Shown here piece after piece: positions 44,655 to 54,745 of a stretch of 64,000 nt of DNA. Below the pieces are notes generated by a model. It did not search any database. It was not told the origin of the DNA and was given only the letters and a program-made list of their open reading frames with translations. This stretch comes from Dichetophora obliterata. Taxonomy: Eukaryota > Arthropoda > Insecta > Diptera > Sciomyzidae. The position numbers and the translations under genes are program-made. The stretch covers positions 85,902,970 through 85,966,969 of the forward strand of contig OY986436.1 of assembly GCA_963920525.1 (NCBI GenBank). Direction: 5' to 3'. Numbering within the stretch: position 1 is the stretch's first letter; every line of letters starts with the position of its first letter.

Positions 44655-47489
44655 ATGTTTTTAATTTTAACGTTTATGGCTGCTACTGCCCTTTGGTCTA
44701 GCGATATCCACAAGACCTTGATTGGCGTTCTTAGCAAGCAACACTCGGGCTTAAATATTGTACATTTTAACGCGAGAAGCCTAAACGACATTAAGCTTGA
44801 TTATGTTCGGCACTGTTTTGAGGACTCTGCCGTAGATGTTATTTGTGTCTCTGAAACCTGGTTTCATGCAGATATAAATGACAACTGTTTAGAGGTTAAT
44901 AATTTTAAGGTTTGGCGGAATGATCGTTCTAATAGAAAAGGAGGGGGTGTTGCAATATATACTAAAAATAATTTAAATGTAAAGTTGTTGGAAATGTCAA
45001 ATGGTTCTGGAGTTGAATTTATTAATATTGTGATTTATAATAATTGTGTTAAAGTTTTCTTATCGTGTGTTTATAATCCGTATCGTAATTGTTGTATGGA
45101 TGAACTGTTTACCTCTCTGTCATCTTGTGCAATCGATCATGACCATTATGTTATGTGTGGGGATTTTAATATTAATATGTTATCCAATGATAATTTGGCT
45201 TGCCAATTTGTAGATAGACTTACTGAAGTTGGTCTTCACACTGTGAATAGTAGTATGCCAACTCGCTTCGCAAATAATGCCTCGCCGAGTCTTTTAGATC
45301 TGTTTGTTGTTTCAGATCTATCTTCTGTCTTGTTTTTTGACCAAATATCTTTTGTTTCCGATCATGATCTTCTGTTCTGCACAATAAATGTAAATTTTTC
45401 ACCTGTTGTCATTGAGAAAATTATCACTTTTCGGGATTATAAATCAATTGATTATAGGTCTCTATTTTATGACTTGTCTATGATAAACTGGTCCGAATGC
45501 TGGGCGCTTAGCTCAGTTAATGACAAGCTTAATTTTTTCATTAATAAGATTATTGCACTATTTGATGTTCATGTTCCGTTAATTACTCGCAGGGTCTCTA
45601 ACAGATGTTGCCCGTGGTTTACCAGAAATGTTATGTTAGCCATTAAAACTCGGAATAGAAGTTACAATCGTTGGAAAAGAAATCCCACCACATCTAATTG
45701 GGAGCAGTACAAGAGAGCAAGAAACGAAGCTAACTCAACTGTTAAATTATCTAAACGCCATTTTTTTATGAAGAAGTTAGATTCATCATTGCCTTCCAAA
45801 AAGCTTTGGAACAATTTAAGGCAGGCTGGGGTATGCAGTTTTAAACCCAATAAATGTTATATTGATTCCGATATTCTAAATGATTATTTCATTGCTAGTT
45901 CAGGGTCTTCTGATAATTTGTCGACTAATACTCCATGCACTTTACCTTCTGTAAGTTTGTTTAACTTTGAGTTTGTTTCTGTTGGTGAGAGTGACGTTGC
46001 TCGCTGTGTTAACAAAATAAAATCCAATGCCGTGGGTGAAGATGGAATATCTATTAAATTCATCAAAATTATATTACCGCACATTTTGAGTCCATTAACC
46101 CACATTCTTAATCACTGCTTCACTAGTTCTTGCTTCCCTGAGGTTTGGAAAGTAGCGACAATTGTTCCCATAGCTAAAAAATCCAATGCCTGTGATCCAT
46201 CTGACTTTAGGCCTGTAAGTCTGCTATCTTCGTTATCTAAAGTTCTCGAGTCACTCATGGCGATACAAATCTCGGAACACATAACAAAATATGACCTCAT
46301 GTCTTCACTTCAGTCTGGCTTTCGACCTGGGCATAGTTGCGCTACAGCAGTCTTAAAGATTTTAGATGACATTAGGCTGACATACGACTTAGGGCACTTA
46401 AATTTACTCTGCCTGTTGGATTTTTCCAAGGCATTTGACTCTGTTGACTATTCTCTATTGTGTCAGAAACTTGTAAATAACTTTCATTTTTCTAGCATGG
46501 CTGTCCGTCTGTTACACAGTTACTTAGTTGGAAGATCTCAAAGAGTAAGGGTGGGTAATAGTTTGTCTGCTTTCCGTAATTTAACCTGTGGGGTTCCTCA
46601 AGGCTCTGTACTTGGTCCGATTTTATTTTCATTATTTATAAACGATATCTTCAGCAAATGTCGGCATGTTACCATGCATGCATATGCTGATGATATTCAA
46701 CTGTACTTGTCCAGACCTGTTAACCTTGTTGATGATTTATGTAGTAAGTTGAATGAGGACTTAATGAGTATAACTGAATGGGCTGAATCCAATAGACTCA
46801 AGCTAAATCCCACTAAATCATATGTCTTGCCGATTTCTAAATCCAATCACTCTCTCTCTAGGATACCAGTTATTTATCTTAATGGCGTCGAACTGAACTT
46901 TGTTGATAAAGTGAAGAATCTTGGTTACCACATTAATTCCTCACTATCCTGCGTAAATCATATCAATTCTGTAGTAAGTAAAGTGTACTACGTCCTGCGG
47001 AACTTGAGGTGGACTGCGTCGTTTGTTCCTATCGCAACTAGAAAAAAGTTAGTACAGCAGCTCATAATGCCTATCATATCTTACTCGGATGTTGTATATA
47101 GTAGAATCGATTCCAGGTCTAAACTTAAGCTACAACATGCTTTCAACAACGCAGTAAGATATGTTTATGGCCTTCGGAAGTTTGACCGCATCAGTCACGT
47201 GAGCAATCAAATACTTGGTTGCAATATTTTTAATTACCTAGATGTTAGAAACTGCATATTCTTATACAACTTAATACATACCAAAACACCAAACTATCTA
47301 TTTGAGAAGCTTCAATTTTGTAGATCTAATAGAAATCTAAACCTCAATATTCCTGTCTATAATTATTTGAACTCCAACAGATTATTTTTCGTGAACGCAA
47401 TCAGATTGTGGAATTCGTTGCCTGTTAGAATTAAAAGTATACCTAATAAGCACACCTTTAAGCATGAAATTTTTCTATACTTTTCTTAA
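44655..47489 (+). CDS. LINE endonuclease-reverse transcriptase polyprotein, 944 aa
   Basis: The start ATG directly follows an in-frame TAA. Residues about 30-250 form an AP-like endonuclease: NIVHFNARSL, VICVSETWF, GGGVAIY, VYNPY, MCGDFNIN, LDLFVVSD and the terminal SDHD are all present. RT follows at about 450-740: GEDGIS, DFRPVSLL, SGFRPGHS, LLDFSKAFDSV, GVPQGSVLGPILFSLFINDI and AYADDIQLYLS keep the catalytic aspartates. The C-terminal tail (NNAVRYVYGL, HVSNQILGC, AIRLWNSLP) matches CR1/Daphne-like LINEs rather than jockey; the clade is a guess. Endonuclease nicks the target and RT copies the RNA in place. There is no internal stop over 944 codons, so the copy is young and possibly active. 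Confidence 0.9.
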   Translation: MFLILTFMAATALWSSDIHKTLIGVLSKQHSGLNIVHFNARSLNDIKLDYVRHCFEDSAVDVICVSETWFHADINDNCLEVNNFKVWRNDRSNRKGGGVAIYTKNNLNVKLLEMSNGSGVEFINIVIYNNCVKVFLSCVYNPYRNCCMDELFTSLSSCAIDHDHYVMCGDFNINMLSNDNLACQFVDRLTEVGLHTVNSSMPTRFANNASPSLLDLFVVSDLSSVLFFDQISFVSDHDLLFCTINVNFSPVVIEKIITFRDYKSIDYRSLFYDLSMINWSECWALSSVNDKLNFFINKIIALFDVHVPLITRRVSNRCCPWFTRNVMLAIKTRNRSYNRWKRNPTTSNWEQYKRARNEANSTVKLSKRHFFMKKLDSSLPSKKLWNNLRQAGVCSFKPNKCYIDSDILNDYFIASSGSSDNLSTNTPCTLPSVSLFNFEFVSVGESDVARCVNKIKSNAVGEDGISIKFIKIILPHILSPLTHILNHCFTSSCFPEVWKVATIVPIAKKSNACDPSDFRPVSLLSSLSKVLESLMAIQISEHITKYDLMSSLQSGFRPGHSCATAVLKILDDIRLTYDLGHLNLLCLLDFSKAFDSVDYSLLCQKLVNNFHFSSMAVRLLHSYLVGRSQRVRVGNSLSAFRNLTCGVPQGSVLGPILFSLFINDIFSKCRHVTMHAYADDIQLYLSRPVNLVDDLCSKLNEDLMSITEWAESNRLKLNPTKSYVLPISKSNHSLSRIPVIYLNGVELNFVDKVKNLGYHINSSLSCVNHINSVVSKVYYVLRNLRWTASFVPIATRKKLVQQLIMPIISYSDVVYSRIDSRSKLKLQHAFNNAVRYVYGLRKFDRISHVSNQILGCNIFNYLDVRNCIFLYNLIHTKTPNYLFEKLQFCRSNRNLNLNIPVYNYLNSNRLFFVNAIRLWNSLPVRIKSIPNKHTFKHEIFLYFS

Positions 47490-47748
47490 TACTGTCTCTT
47501 CGTCTTTCTATCAACATATATTTAATTAATTTTAAGTCCAGATTTGCTTGTTGTTATAGTTAAGTGCTTTCTCACCTTGTTTCTTTTAAATAACTTAATT
47601 ATTAGCTTTAAAAAATATGTAATTTTTCGGTTGACTATCCTATAACTTCTTGAAAATTTGTTATTTTATATTGCATTTAAAAGACTATGTCGTCTTACAT
47701 GTAAACATTAATTTCAATAAATAAAATAAATAAATAAAAAAATAAAAA
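47490..47748 (+). other. LINE 3' UTR and A-rich tail
   Basis: After the TAA the sequence is T-rich non-coding and ends in ATTTCAATAAATAAAATAAA-type tail text. AATAAA at 47716 could act as a poly(A) signal. Confidence 0.6.
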
Positions 47749-47893
47749 GTAGGCTACAGTCGCTCTCTACCAGTAGGCTACAGTCACTTTACAATCATAC
47801 AGTTCCTTATGTTCTGTAGATGTTCGACAAACAAGGCTGAACGATTTCGGTTATCAATTTTTTAAGCTCTACTAATAATTCGTACATTCTACT

Positions 47894-48090
47894 AATAATT
47901 TGTACCGTCAGTCTACGAATGAATTGTTTCTATGTTAGTAAATATTAGTAAATACTACGAATGTAATGAAAGAAATGGCGAAGTTATTCGCCATAATAAT
48001 TTGTACCGTCAGTCTACGAATGAATTGTTTCTATGTTAGTAAATATTAGTAAATACTACGAATGTAATGAAAGAAATGGCGAAGTTATTC
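47894..48090. repeat. 101-bp tandem duplication inside ACGAAT copy 2
   Basis: Two nearly identical copies begin AATAATTTGTACCGTCAGTC at 47894 and 47995 and end GGCGAAGTTATTCG. The first is followed by CCAT, the second by TACG. Copy 1 of the element has only one such unit, so the duplication is specific to copy 2. Confidence 0.9.
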
Positions 48091-48185
48091 GTACGAGAAA
48101 TTTACGAATATTAATACTTATATGTTCACAATCATTCGTACAATGCACTCATACGAATAGATTTTTTTTTTACGAATATCATTAG

Positions 48186-48318
48186 CAGTGTCCGACCGAA
48201 TATTTAGTTTGCAAAAACTTAAATTTTCATATTAGTAACCAGTTTCGGTTTCGGCCGAATATTAGAAAATGGCCGAATATTCGGTTTCGGCCAAAATGCC
48301 GGTTTCGGTCGGACACTT
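48186..48318. mobile_element. 133-bp hAT-type MITE with 8-bp duplication
   Basis: The ends CAGTGTCCGACCGAA and, read inward from the right, AAGTGTCCGACCGAA are inverted repeats differing at the first base. Identical ATCATTAG octamers flank it (48178-48185 and 48319-48326). The other ACGAAT copy carries one uninterrupted CTAATGAT (10181-10188) at the equivalent place, which is the empty site. The interior is rich in GGTTTCGGCCGAATATT. Confidence 0.9.
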
Positions 48319-48504
48319 ATCATTAGTATATAAAATAAACATATTCTTAGATACTACATCAGGTATTAGAAAAATATTACGAATGAATTCGTAAAGATAT
48401 CACAATAAAAATACTTTGTATATTGTACGAATATTTGTAGAATGCACGAATATGTTGTTTACTAATATCATTCGTAGAAATTTTACTGACAAATTTTTTG
48501 AGTG

Positions 48505-48725
48505 CAGCATAAAAGAAATGGGCCCGTAAAATGTACTAACTGCCAAGAATATGAACATACTAAAGGCTACTGCACTTTGGCAAGCGTCTGCGTTATATTC
48601 GGTGACCTTTACATCTCTTCAAAGTGCAACAAATCTATGTTACTGTTATAAAATGCAGAAACTGCGCTGGTAATCACACTGCTAATTACAGAGGTTACCC
48701 AGTATATGATGCTGTATAACAAAGA
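48505..48725 (+). pseudogene. Jockey-like LINE, ORF1 zinc-knuckle part
   Basis: It resumes as KRNGPVKCTNCQEYEHTKGY followed by C, an intact CX2CX4HX4C knuckle. A second knuckle has lost a cysteine and its histidine (CVIFGDLYISSKC). A third, KCRNCAGNHTANYRGYPVYD, has lost the last cysteine. Three knuckles ending in NHTANYRG.PVY are diagnostic of jockey-clade Gag. Compared with relatives, a stretch between VLEGR (44330) and this point is missing, so the ACGAAT insertion came with, or was followed by, a deletion. Confidence 0.85.
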
Positions 48726-49226
48726 CCCCAGCTAAAACAAACATTCATCATACCACAGTGGTTCCCCTTACATGAAATATCTGTTTACTTATAAAAACAT
48801 ATAAAAACCAAAATGTTTCATCTTCAAAGGCACTTAAATCTAACCCGAGCTATGTGAAAATGCCTCAACTACGAATGCACCTAAAAATACCCAAAGTTTG
48901 GCAACATACTTGCAAACAAGCTCTTTAGAACTAATGCTCCAAACTTTCATTCAAAATATAAACCAATTCATTAATTCAATGAACACTATGATACAAGAAA
49001 TGATGAGGAATCAGTCCTTACTTCTTCAAGCAATTTTAGCAAAACCATGAACAGCCTAAAAATATGTCATTGGAACGCAAATTGCAAAAGCACCCCGACG
49101 GAAATGCTCACGGTGGAACAAGAATTCTAGTTAAAAATAGAATCAAACACTATGTAATGGAAGTATACTGCAAAAATTATCTCCACACAACAACAATCTG
49201 CATTCAGGAAAACGGAGGAGGCTTAA

Positions 49227-49715
49227 TGCTGAAAACACATGTGCAGCTATTTTGCATGCATCGTATTAAGTTATCTGCGCTCAGCGCTACTGGTAAAATA
49301 GATGTGCAGTTTTTTCTTTCCAGTAGGCTGCATATCTTTTGACAAAGGAAACATTTCATTAAATAATATTTTTATATAAACAAAATCAAAAATATTTGTT
49401 GAGAAATTTAATTCCAATGAGAGTTCCGCAGATTTTTTCTAACAAATTCAATTAGTTTCTCTTCCATGTTCGTTTCTTTTGAATTCGTTTCTTTTTTATT
49501 TATTTTAATTTCTTGTCATCTGTCATAATTATTTCAAAAATTTCGTTGAGTTTTGATTTTGTGTTGTGGCAGCACTGACTATGCGCAGCAATTTTTATTT
49601 TGTTGATTACTTGCAGCGCTGCGGTGTAGTGCAGATCTTTCATGTGTTCATTGCCATATGAACGAATGAGTTTAAATTTTTCTGCAGCAGAATAGCTGCA
49701 CATGTGTTTTCAGCA
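49227..49715. mobile_element. MITE in jockey ORF2 endonuclease region, 489 bp
   Basis: The left end TGCTGAAAACACATGTGCAG is matched exactly by the right end read inward (to about 25 bases), with TAA on both sides (49224-49226 and 49716-49718). Deleting the element and one TAA rejoins the reading frame as GGL-N-VSAVYCSPRF, the expected endonuclease text, which confirms the borders. The 3-bp TAA duplication suggests PIF/Harbinger. No coding capacity. Confidence 0.85.
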
Positions 49716-50744
49716 TAAATGTCTCAGCAGTTTACTGCTCACCAAGATTTAATATCACAGAGACGCAATTTAGAGATTTTTTTCGCACCTCTAGGACCTA
49801 AATTTATAGCTGCAGGTGACTAAAACGCAAAGCACTCATTTTGGGGATACCGCCTTATATCTTCTAAGGAAAGAAGACTCTGGTCAGCCATATTACAAGC
49901 TAACTTAAATGTTATATCCACTGGGCAATCCAGTTATTGGCCCACTGACCCTCGTAAAATGCCAGACTTGATTGATTTTGGTATTACAAAAAATATCAGA
50001 AGACACCAAATCTCAGTTGAACCTTAATTCGATCTGTCATCAGACCAATCTCCCTCAATAATTACTCTTGACATCACTCCCTCAATGCTTTCTACAGCCT
50101 AAAATTTGACAAATAAGTACGCAATCTGGCTGAAATATCGTAAGTACATAAGCTCGCATATCAATCTCAAGATAGCCTTAAAAAGCGAACAAAATATTGA
50201 CTCCACTTTACTGAACTTTACACAAATATTACAGCAAGCTACGATTATTGTGCCATCCGTAACCAAATCCAAAGCTATCAAAGTATCAGCATCAACCAAA
50301 TTTATGGCTCTTGTAAATGAAAAAAGGCGATTGACGAGAGAATGGCAGACTCACAGATCCCCTTATCTTAAAAACCAGCTAGCCGAATGCACTCAAAAGC
50401 TCCAAAAACATCTCCAAGAATATGCTGAGAATGACTTCCAGTTTCTCCAAAACCTAGGTGCCACAAAGGCACCTGATTACTCGTTGTGGAAGTCTACTCG
50501 AGAGCTAAAAAGCCCCTTCAGCATAGACGCTCCTATTCGATGTTCAAACGGTAAATGGGCCCGTAGCGAGTCAAAAAAAAAAAAAAAAGAAGAATTCGCC
50601 AAGCATCTACAAAGTGTGTTCACACCCAACCCAGAGATATTCTATGTTGATTTCCCACCCACTAGCCAGTCGAAATAACACTCGAATAAAACCCGAAGAA
50701 TTGTAAAACGCAATTGCAAGTATAAATGTTAAAAAAGCACCAGG

Positions 50745-50870
50745 GGCCCTATTCTCTAACTGTGAGTTTTAAAGTGTACACTTTTTCTGACTGAACTCAC
50801 CGACTGAAAACCAGTGAGTTTTTGTGACAGCCCGTGTACACTTTAAAACTCACAGTTACAGAATATGGCC
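50745..50870. mobile_element. 126-bp MITE in jockey ORF2 RT region
   Basis: The inverted repeats are nearly half the element each: GGCCCTATTCTCTAACTGTG on the left and GGCCATATTCTGTAACTGTG read inward from the right, both continuing AGTTTTAAAGTGTACAC. CCAGG flanks both sides (50740-50744 and 50871-50875). Removing it rejoins the conserved RT motif KAPG-ID, so the borders are exact. Superfamily unknown. Confidence 0.9.
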
Positions 50871-52072
50871 CCAGGTATTGATAAAATTAATGGGAAAATG
50901 ATAAAATAACTACCAAATATTGCTAAAAAAACTCTTACTATGTATTATAAACGCAATTCTAAACACTAAATATTTCCCAAGAGAATGGAAACTATCTCAA
51001 ATAACGATGTTACCAAAGCCCGGTAAAGACGCAACTCTTGTTACCTCTTACAGGCCAATAAGTCTGTCACACTTACTTTCGAAGCTATTAAAAAAACTCT
51101 TCATCAAACGGGTTTAAGCCATTTTAAACTCTAAACATGTCATACCATCGCACCAATTTGGTTTCAGAGAAAAACAAAGCACGCTAGAACAAGTACACAG
51201 GATAACGTCGGAAATTCGAAAAACATTCGAAGATAAAAAATACTGTTCTGCAATATTCTTGGATGTTGCTCAAGCATTTGACAAGGTATGGCACGAAGGC
51301 CTTTGCATAAAATAAAAAAAAAATTTTTCCCGAAAATATTTATAAACTCTCTAACAGGATGTTTACTGTTCGTCGCGATGCTGGAGTTCCTCAAGGAAGT
51401 GTTCTTGACCCAGTTCTTTCTACGATTTACACTTGTGACTTACCAACACAAACTCAATTACTCACATCCACGTTTACAGACGATACAGCTATTTTGAGCA
51501 CCCACTCTGACGCAAGAAAAGCTACAATAAATTTTCAAAACCACCTTAAAGCTGCTGAAAAATGGTAAGTGCAATGGAGAATTAAAGTAAATGAAACTAA
51601 AAGCTCCCACATTACATTAACTTTAAAGGAAAGACGTGCTCTACTGTTATACTAAACAATCACCCTATCTCACAAAAAAATAAGGTCAACTATCTGGGTA
51701 TGAATTTTGAAATAGAAGAATTACATGGATGAAACATATCGAAGCAAAAAGAGCCCAATGCAATATTAAATCTTCCAAACTCTAATGGCTATTAAGTTCA
51801 AAAGCAAAGCTCAGTCTAGAAAAAAAGATTTTGATTTACAAATCAATACTTATACCTATATGGACGTACGGCATTCAACTATGGAGAACCGTGTCGCCAT
51901 CGAATATAGAATAACTCCAAATAATGCAATCTAAAATGCTAAGAAACACAACGGGCGTTCCTTGGTACATCCGAAATTTGAATATACACAAAGACCTAAA
52001 ATTCCTACTGTTGAAGAAGAAATACAACAGCAATGTTGGACCCACTCAAATACTTTAGCAAAGACTCTACTA

Positions 52073-53697
52073 CAGTGACACATATTCGTATAAACGCACT
52101 CTGAATTTTAAATTTGGTACCTTCTCTCTCTTTTATTAATGCATTACTCAAAACAAATTCCAACTCATATTGTTTACTAAACTAACGGAAATTTGTACTG
52201 AGTGCAAAAACCTGTTTTCGTTGTTGTTGTTTTATATAAATCATTTCAGTTTAAATATTTTACTTAAAACAAGTACATATTCGTTTAAACGCATCAACTT
52301 AATTTTCGATAGGAATGGGTATTTATTTAATTTTCAATAATTAATTGGTCCACCATTTTTATTTATAACTTCAAATATACGATTCGGCATCGACTTCACT
52401 AAATTTTCCAGCAACTGACGATCTAAATCTTCCCAAGCTTCCTTAATGGCTAACTTGAGCTCTAGCACGGTTTTGTAAAGGTGTCCTTGGGCTTTTTGTC
52501 CATAGATTTTGCGTGATATGCATCCCCAAAGATTCTCCACCGGATTCAAATCGGGACTGCATGCAGGCCATTTCATAAGTGGGATGTTGTGCTCTTCAAA
52601 CCACTTTAATGCCTCTTTAGAAACGTGAATGGCAGCATTATCCTGTTGAAAAATACTGTCCTCATCCATTTTATCATCCAAAAATGAAATGAGAGCATCA
52701 TCCAACAATTCCGTGTATTTTTTAGAATTCATTTTGGGCGGCACAAAGCAGATATTTGCTTTACCTCTAGATGAAAATGCCGCCCACACCATAACGCTGC
52801 CACCACCAAAGTTTCTTTTTGACATACGTACGTCATTGTTTCGCAAATCATGCCAATAACAGCTGTAAGAGTCTGGGCCATCTAAGTTAAATTTTTTTTC
52901 GTCGGAAAACACAACATTGTCCCACTCAGTTGACCATTGCATGTGTTTTTGGGCGAAGTCTAAGCGCGCCTTTTTGTGATGTGGCTTCAACACAGGCTTG
53001 CTCACCGGTTTTTTCCATTTAACGTTATCTGAGTTACGTAAAATGTGTGCAATGTGACTCGTTGTCACTGTAAGATCTAATTTTTCTTTTATTTGAGTTG
53101 AGTTCAAAAAACTTGTGGTGGCTTCCTTCCTAATTTGATTAACTTGGCGAATACTCAGTTTTCGATTGCCTTTCGTGGATTTTTTTACTCCATAATTAAC
53201 ACCGTTTTTTTAAAAAGAGTGGACGACTGCTTCTGATCTTCCTAGTCTCCGCCCAATTTCCCGATTTGAATAACCCTCTTTATGGTACAGGTTGATTTGG
53301 ACTTTTTCTGTGTCATTGAGGTATTTTCCCTTTGGCATTTTGATAAAATCTTAAAAAAATATCATTAAGAAAATATTTTTACATTTAAATTAAACAAAAC
53401 TTACCAATTGTTAATTAAATACAAGCAAATACTTATTTCTTTAAACCCTAATATATTTTCGACCTCCTTATTCAGGTGCGTTTAAAGGAATGTGTACTTG
53501 TTTTTAGTAAAATATTTAAACTGAACTGATTTATATAAAACAACAACAACGAAAACAGCTTTTTGCACTCAGTACAAATTTCCGTTAGTTTAGTGAACAA
53601 TATGAGTTTGAATTTGTTTTGAATAATGCATTAATAAAAGAGAGAGAAGGTAGCAAATTTAAAATTAAGAGTGCGTTTATACGAATATGTGTCACTG
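52073..53697 (-). mobile_element. Tc1-like transposon with 221-bp ITRs (IR/DR type)
   Basis: The 1625-bp element lies between TA dinucleotides (52071-52072 and 53698-53699). The inverted repeats 52073-52293 and 53477-53697 match at all but roughly a dozen positions. Each starts CAGTGACACATATTCG and carries two direct repeats, ACATATTCGTATAAACGCA near the outer end and ACATATTCGTTTAAACGCA (left) or a variant (right) near the inner end. This is the IR/DR layout of long-ITR Tc1 elements such as Minos and Paris. It interrupts the last codons of the jockey ORF2. The near-identical arms point to a young insertion. Confidence 0.95.
52334..53338 (-). pseudogene. Tc1-like DD34E transposase, one in-frame stop
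   Basis: The ATG at 53338 begins MPKGKYLNDTEKVQINLYHK, a Tc1 paired-type helix-turn-helix. The frame runs 334 codons to 52334, a normal Tc1 length, broken only by TAA at codon 43 (53210-53212). The frame is kept beyond it. The catalytic domain is whole: VFSDEKKF, FQQDNAAIH and SPDLNPVENLWG, with 34 residues between the second D and E. GGGSVMVWAAFSSRG is also present. The enzyme would cut and paste the element at TA. The stop sits in an A/T homopolymer zone, so a single base change or a sequencing error could explain it. The stretch after codon 77 is open from a TTG, but that is not a credible start. Confidence 0.92.
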
Positions 53698-53759
53698 TAC
53701 ATCGCCAATACCACAAACGACTCAAAAGTTGAGATACCGTAGATCTTAAAATTTGCTGA

Positions 53760-53955
53760 ATTTTCTTCGATAAACTAAGTCGAAATTAAACTTAATACTT
53801 CTACAAAACAATATAATCCATGCAATCCAGGCATGGCAGATGTCAAATTAGTTCTTAAGATTTGTTAACTTTTTCTAAGTTTCGAATAAGAAAGATTGAA
53901 TGAAACCCAAATATTGATAAAAAAAAATCTTGCAATGAAAATGCGTCAATTATTA
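53760..53955. other. Probable 3' end of jockey-like LINE
   Basis: AT-rich text after the ORF2 stop; no clear poly(A) tail or target duplication was recognised, so the 3' border is not fixed. Confidence 0.4.
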
Positions 53956-54373
53956 GGTCCGTTTCCGTACGTACTTTAAAATGAGAATATTTATCAAAAA
54001 GTACGGAAATGACTTCAAGTAAGTTTCAAGCACAGCTGTTCACGCCTTTTGCAATAGAAAAAAATTGATTTTTGCTTGAAATTATTAGTTTATTCTTATA
54101 ATAAACACTTTGTACAAAATATATAAAACAATAATACTTGCAATTAATGATAAGAATCATTTTTATTATTTGACGTATTGATTTTATTATTTGACGATCA
54201 GCTGTTTGCAGCTAAATTCGTGCTCGAAGAAATTTTTCAAGTAAAGTTCAAGTAATTGTAATAGAATAGAGATTGCCATTTTGCTTGTTCCTTTTCTCTC
54301 TTGAGCTTGAAAATGTGTAAAGAAACGCTTTTAAATAACTTCAAGTTACTTGCAGCGAATACGGAAACAGACC
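53956..54373. mobile_element. Non-autonomous TIR element, GGTCCGTTTCCGTA ends
   Basis: The left end GGTCCGTTTCCGTACG and, read inward, GGTCTGTTTCCGTATTCG lie in symmetrical TTATTA/TAATAA flanks, so TA is the simplest target site. Repeated CTTCAAGTAA and AACTTCAAGTTACTTGC words occur inside. The end style is like the 8568-9292 element. Confidence 0.7.
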
Positions 54374-54745
54374 TAATAAAAACTAATTTGCACTCTTTTC
54401 ATCCCAAAGCACAGCTGTTGTTGTAGCTACAAAAACACACCACAATAACGAAACTTCAGTAAAATATTTATATGTGCAACACTTCAAATGCAATTTCAAG
54501 CAAACTTAACTAAATTGTTTTTATATTATTTTTTTAATTGAGGCGCTTCGAAAAAAAGTTGTTATGCGGTGAACACCATAACTCTTTACCGGATAATCTG
54601 AAACCAAAAATTAAATGCGTTTAAAAGGTGATATGTTTCTCTAGGTAGTGAAGGCGAGTTTTTTCCCTTTTTTTTTTGTTCCGATTTATATCCATTACAG
54701 GACAGATTTAATTTTTTGTTTTTCGAGGCAAGTCACTGGACAGGT
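54374..54745. other. AT-rich non-coding stretch
   Basis: No gene is seen. Confidence 0.5.

Larger units (their letters stand above)
44511..47750 (+). mobile_element. Non-LTR retrotransposon, about 3.2 kb, single intact ORF
   Basis: It starts TTGACGGAGTTTAAG just after CTCTCTACCAGT (44499-44510). It ends in an A-rich AATAAATAAAATAAATAAAT tail near 47748. CTCTCTACCAGT recurs at 47763-47774 but is separated from the tail by GTAGGCTACAGTCG, so the target duplication is slightly offset or complex. The only ORF (44655-47489) carries endonuclease and RT. There is no ORF1 in the 144-bp leader, so either the family lacks one or the copy is 5' truncated. Confidence 0.85.
44366..48504. mobile_element. 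ACGAAT element, copy 2 (inverted), inside the jockey ORF1
   Basis: It aligns in reverse complement to 9466-10874. 44380-44495 matches 10720-10870, and 47770-48500 matches the rest, including CGTACAATATACAAAGTA-type text and the CACTCAAAAAATTTGTCAG end at 48504. It is split by a LINE (44511-47750) and a 133-bp hAT MITE (48186-48318). Both tRNA-like modules of copy 1 are missing: one within an approximately 140-bp gap at the LINE junction, the other as an internal gap after TTCGACAAAC (about 47835). A 101-bp tandem duplication lies at 47894-48090. Confidence 0.8.
49047..53759 (+). pseudogene. Jockey-like LINE, ORF2 (EN-RT), multiply interrupted
   Basis: The start MNSLKICHWNANC at 49047 fits the jockey endonuclease opening. 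EN text continues HGGTRILVKNRIKHY, then SAVYCSPRFNITETQF, FIAAGD*NAKHSFWGYRL, YWPTDPRKMPDLIDF and DLSSDQSPS. RT text runs from 50106 (REWQTHRSP, YSLWKSTREL, KAPG split by a MITE, LPKPGKD, SYRPISL, FLDVAQAFDKVWH, GVPQGSVLDPVLS, FTDDTAILS). The tail reads LSLEKKILIYKSIL and WTYGIQLW. The last residues (KRLKS, DTVDLKIC) lie after the Tc1 insertion. There are many stops and frameshifts. Three insertions split it: 49227-49715, 50745-50870 and 52073-53697. Confidence 0.85.

Noticed and set aside
52334..53107. 257-aa Tc1 transposase starting at 53107 as a stand-alone gene
   Set aside because: The start is a TTG in the middle of the protein; the true ATG at 53338 is in the same frame and separated only by one stop codon.
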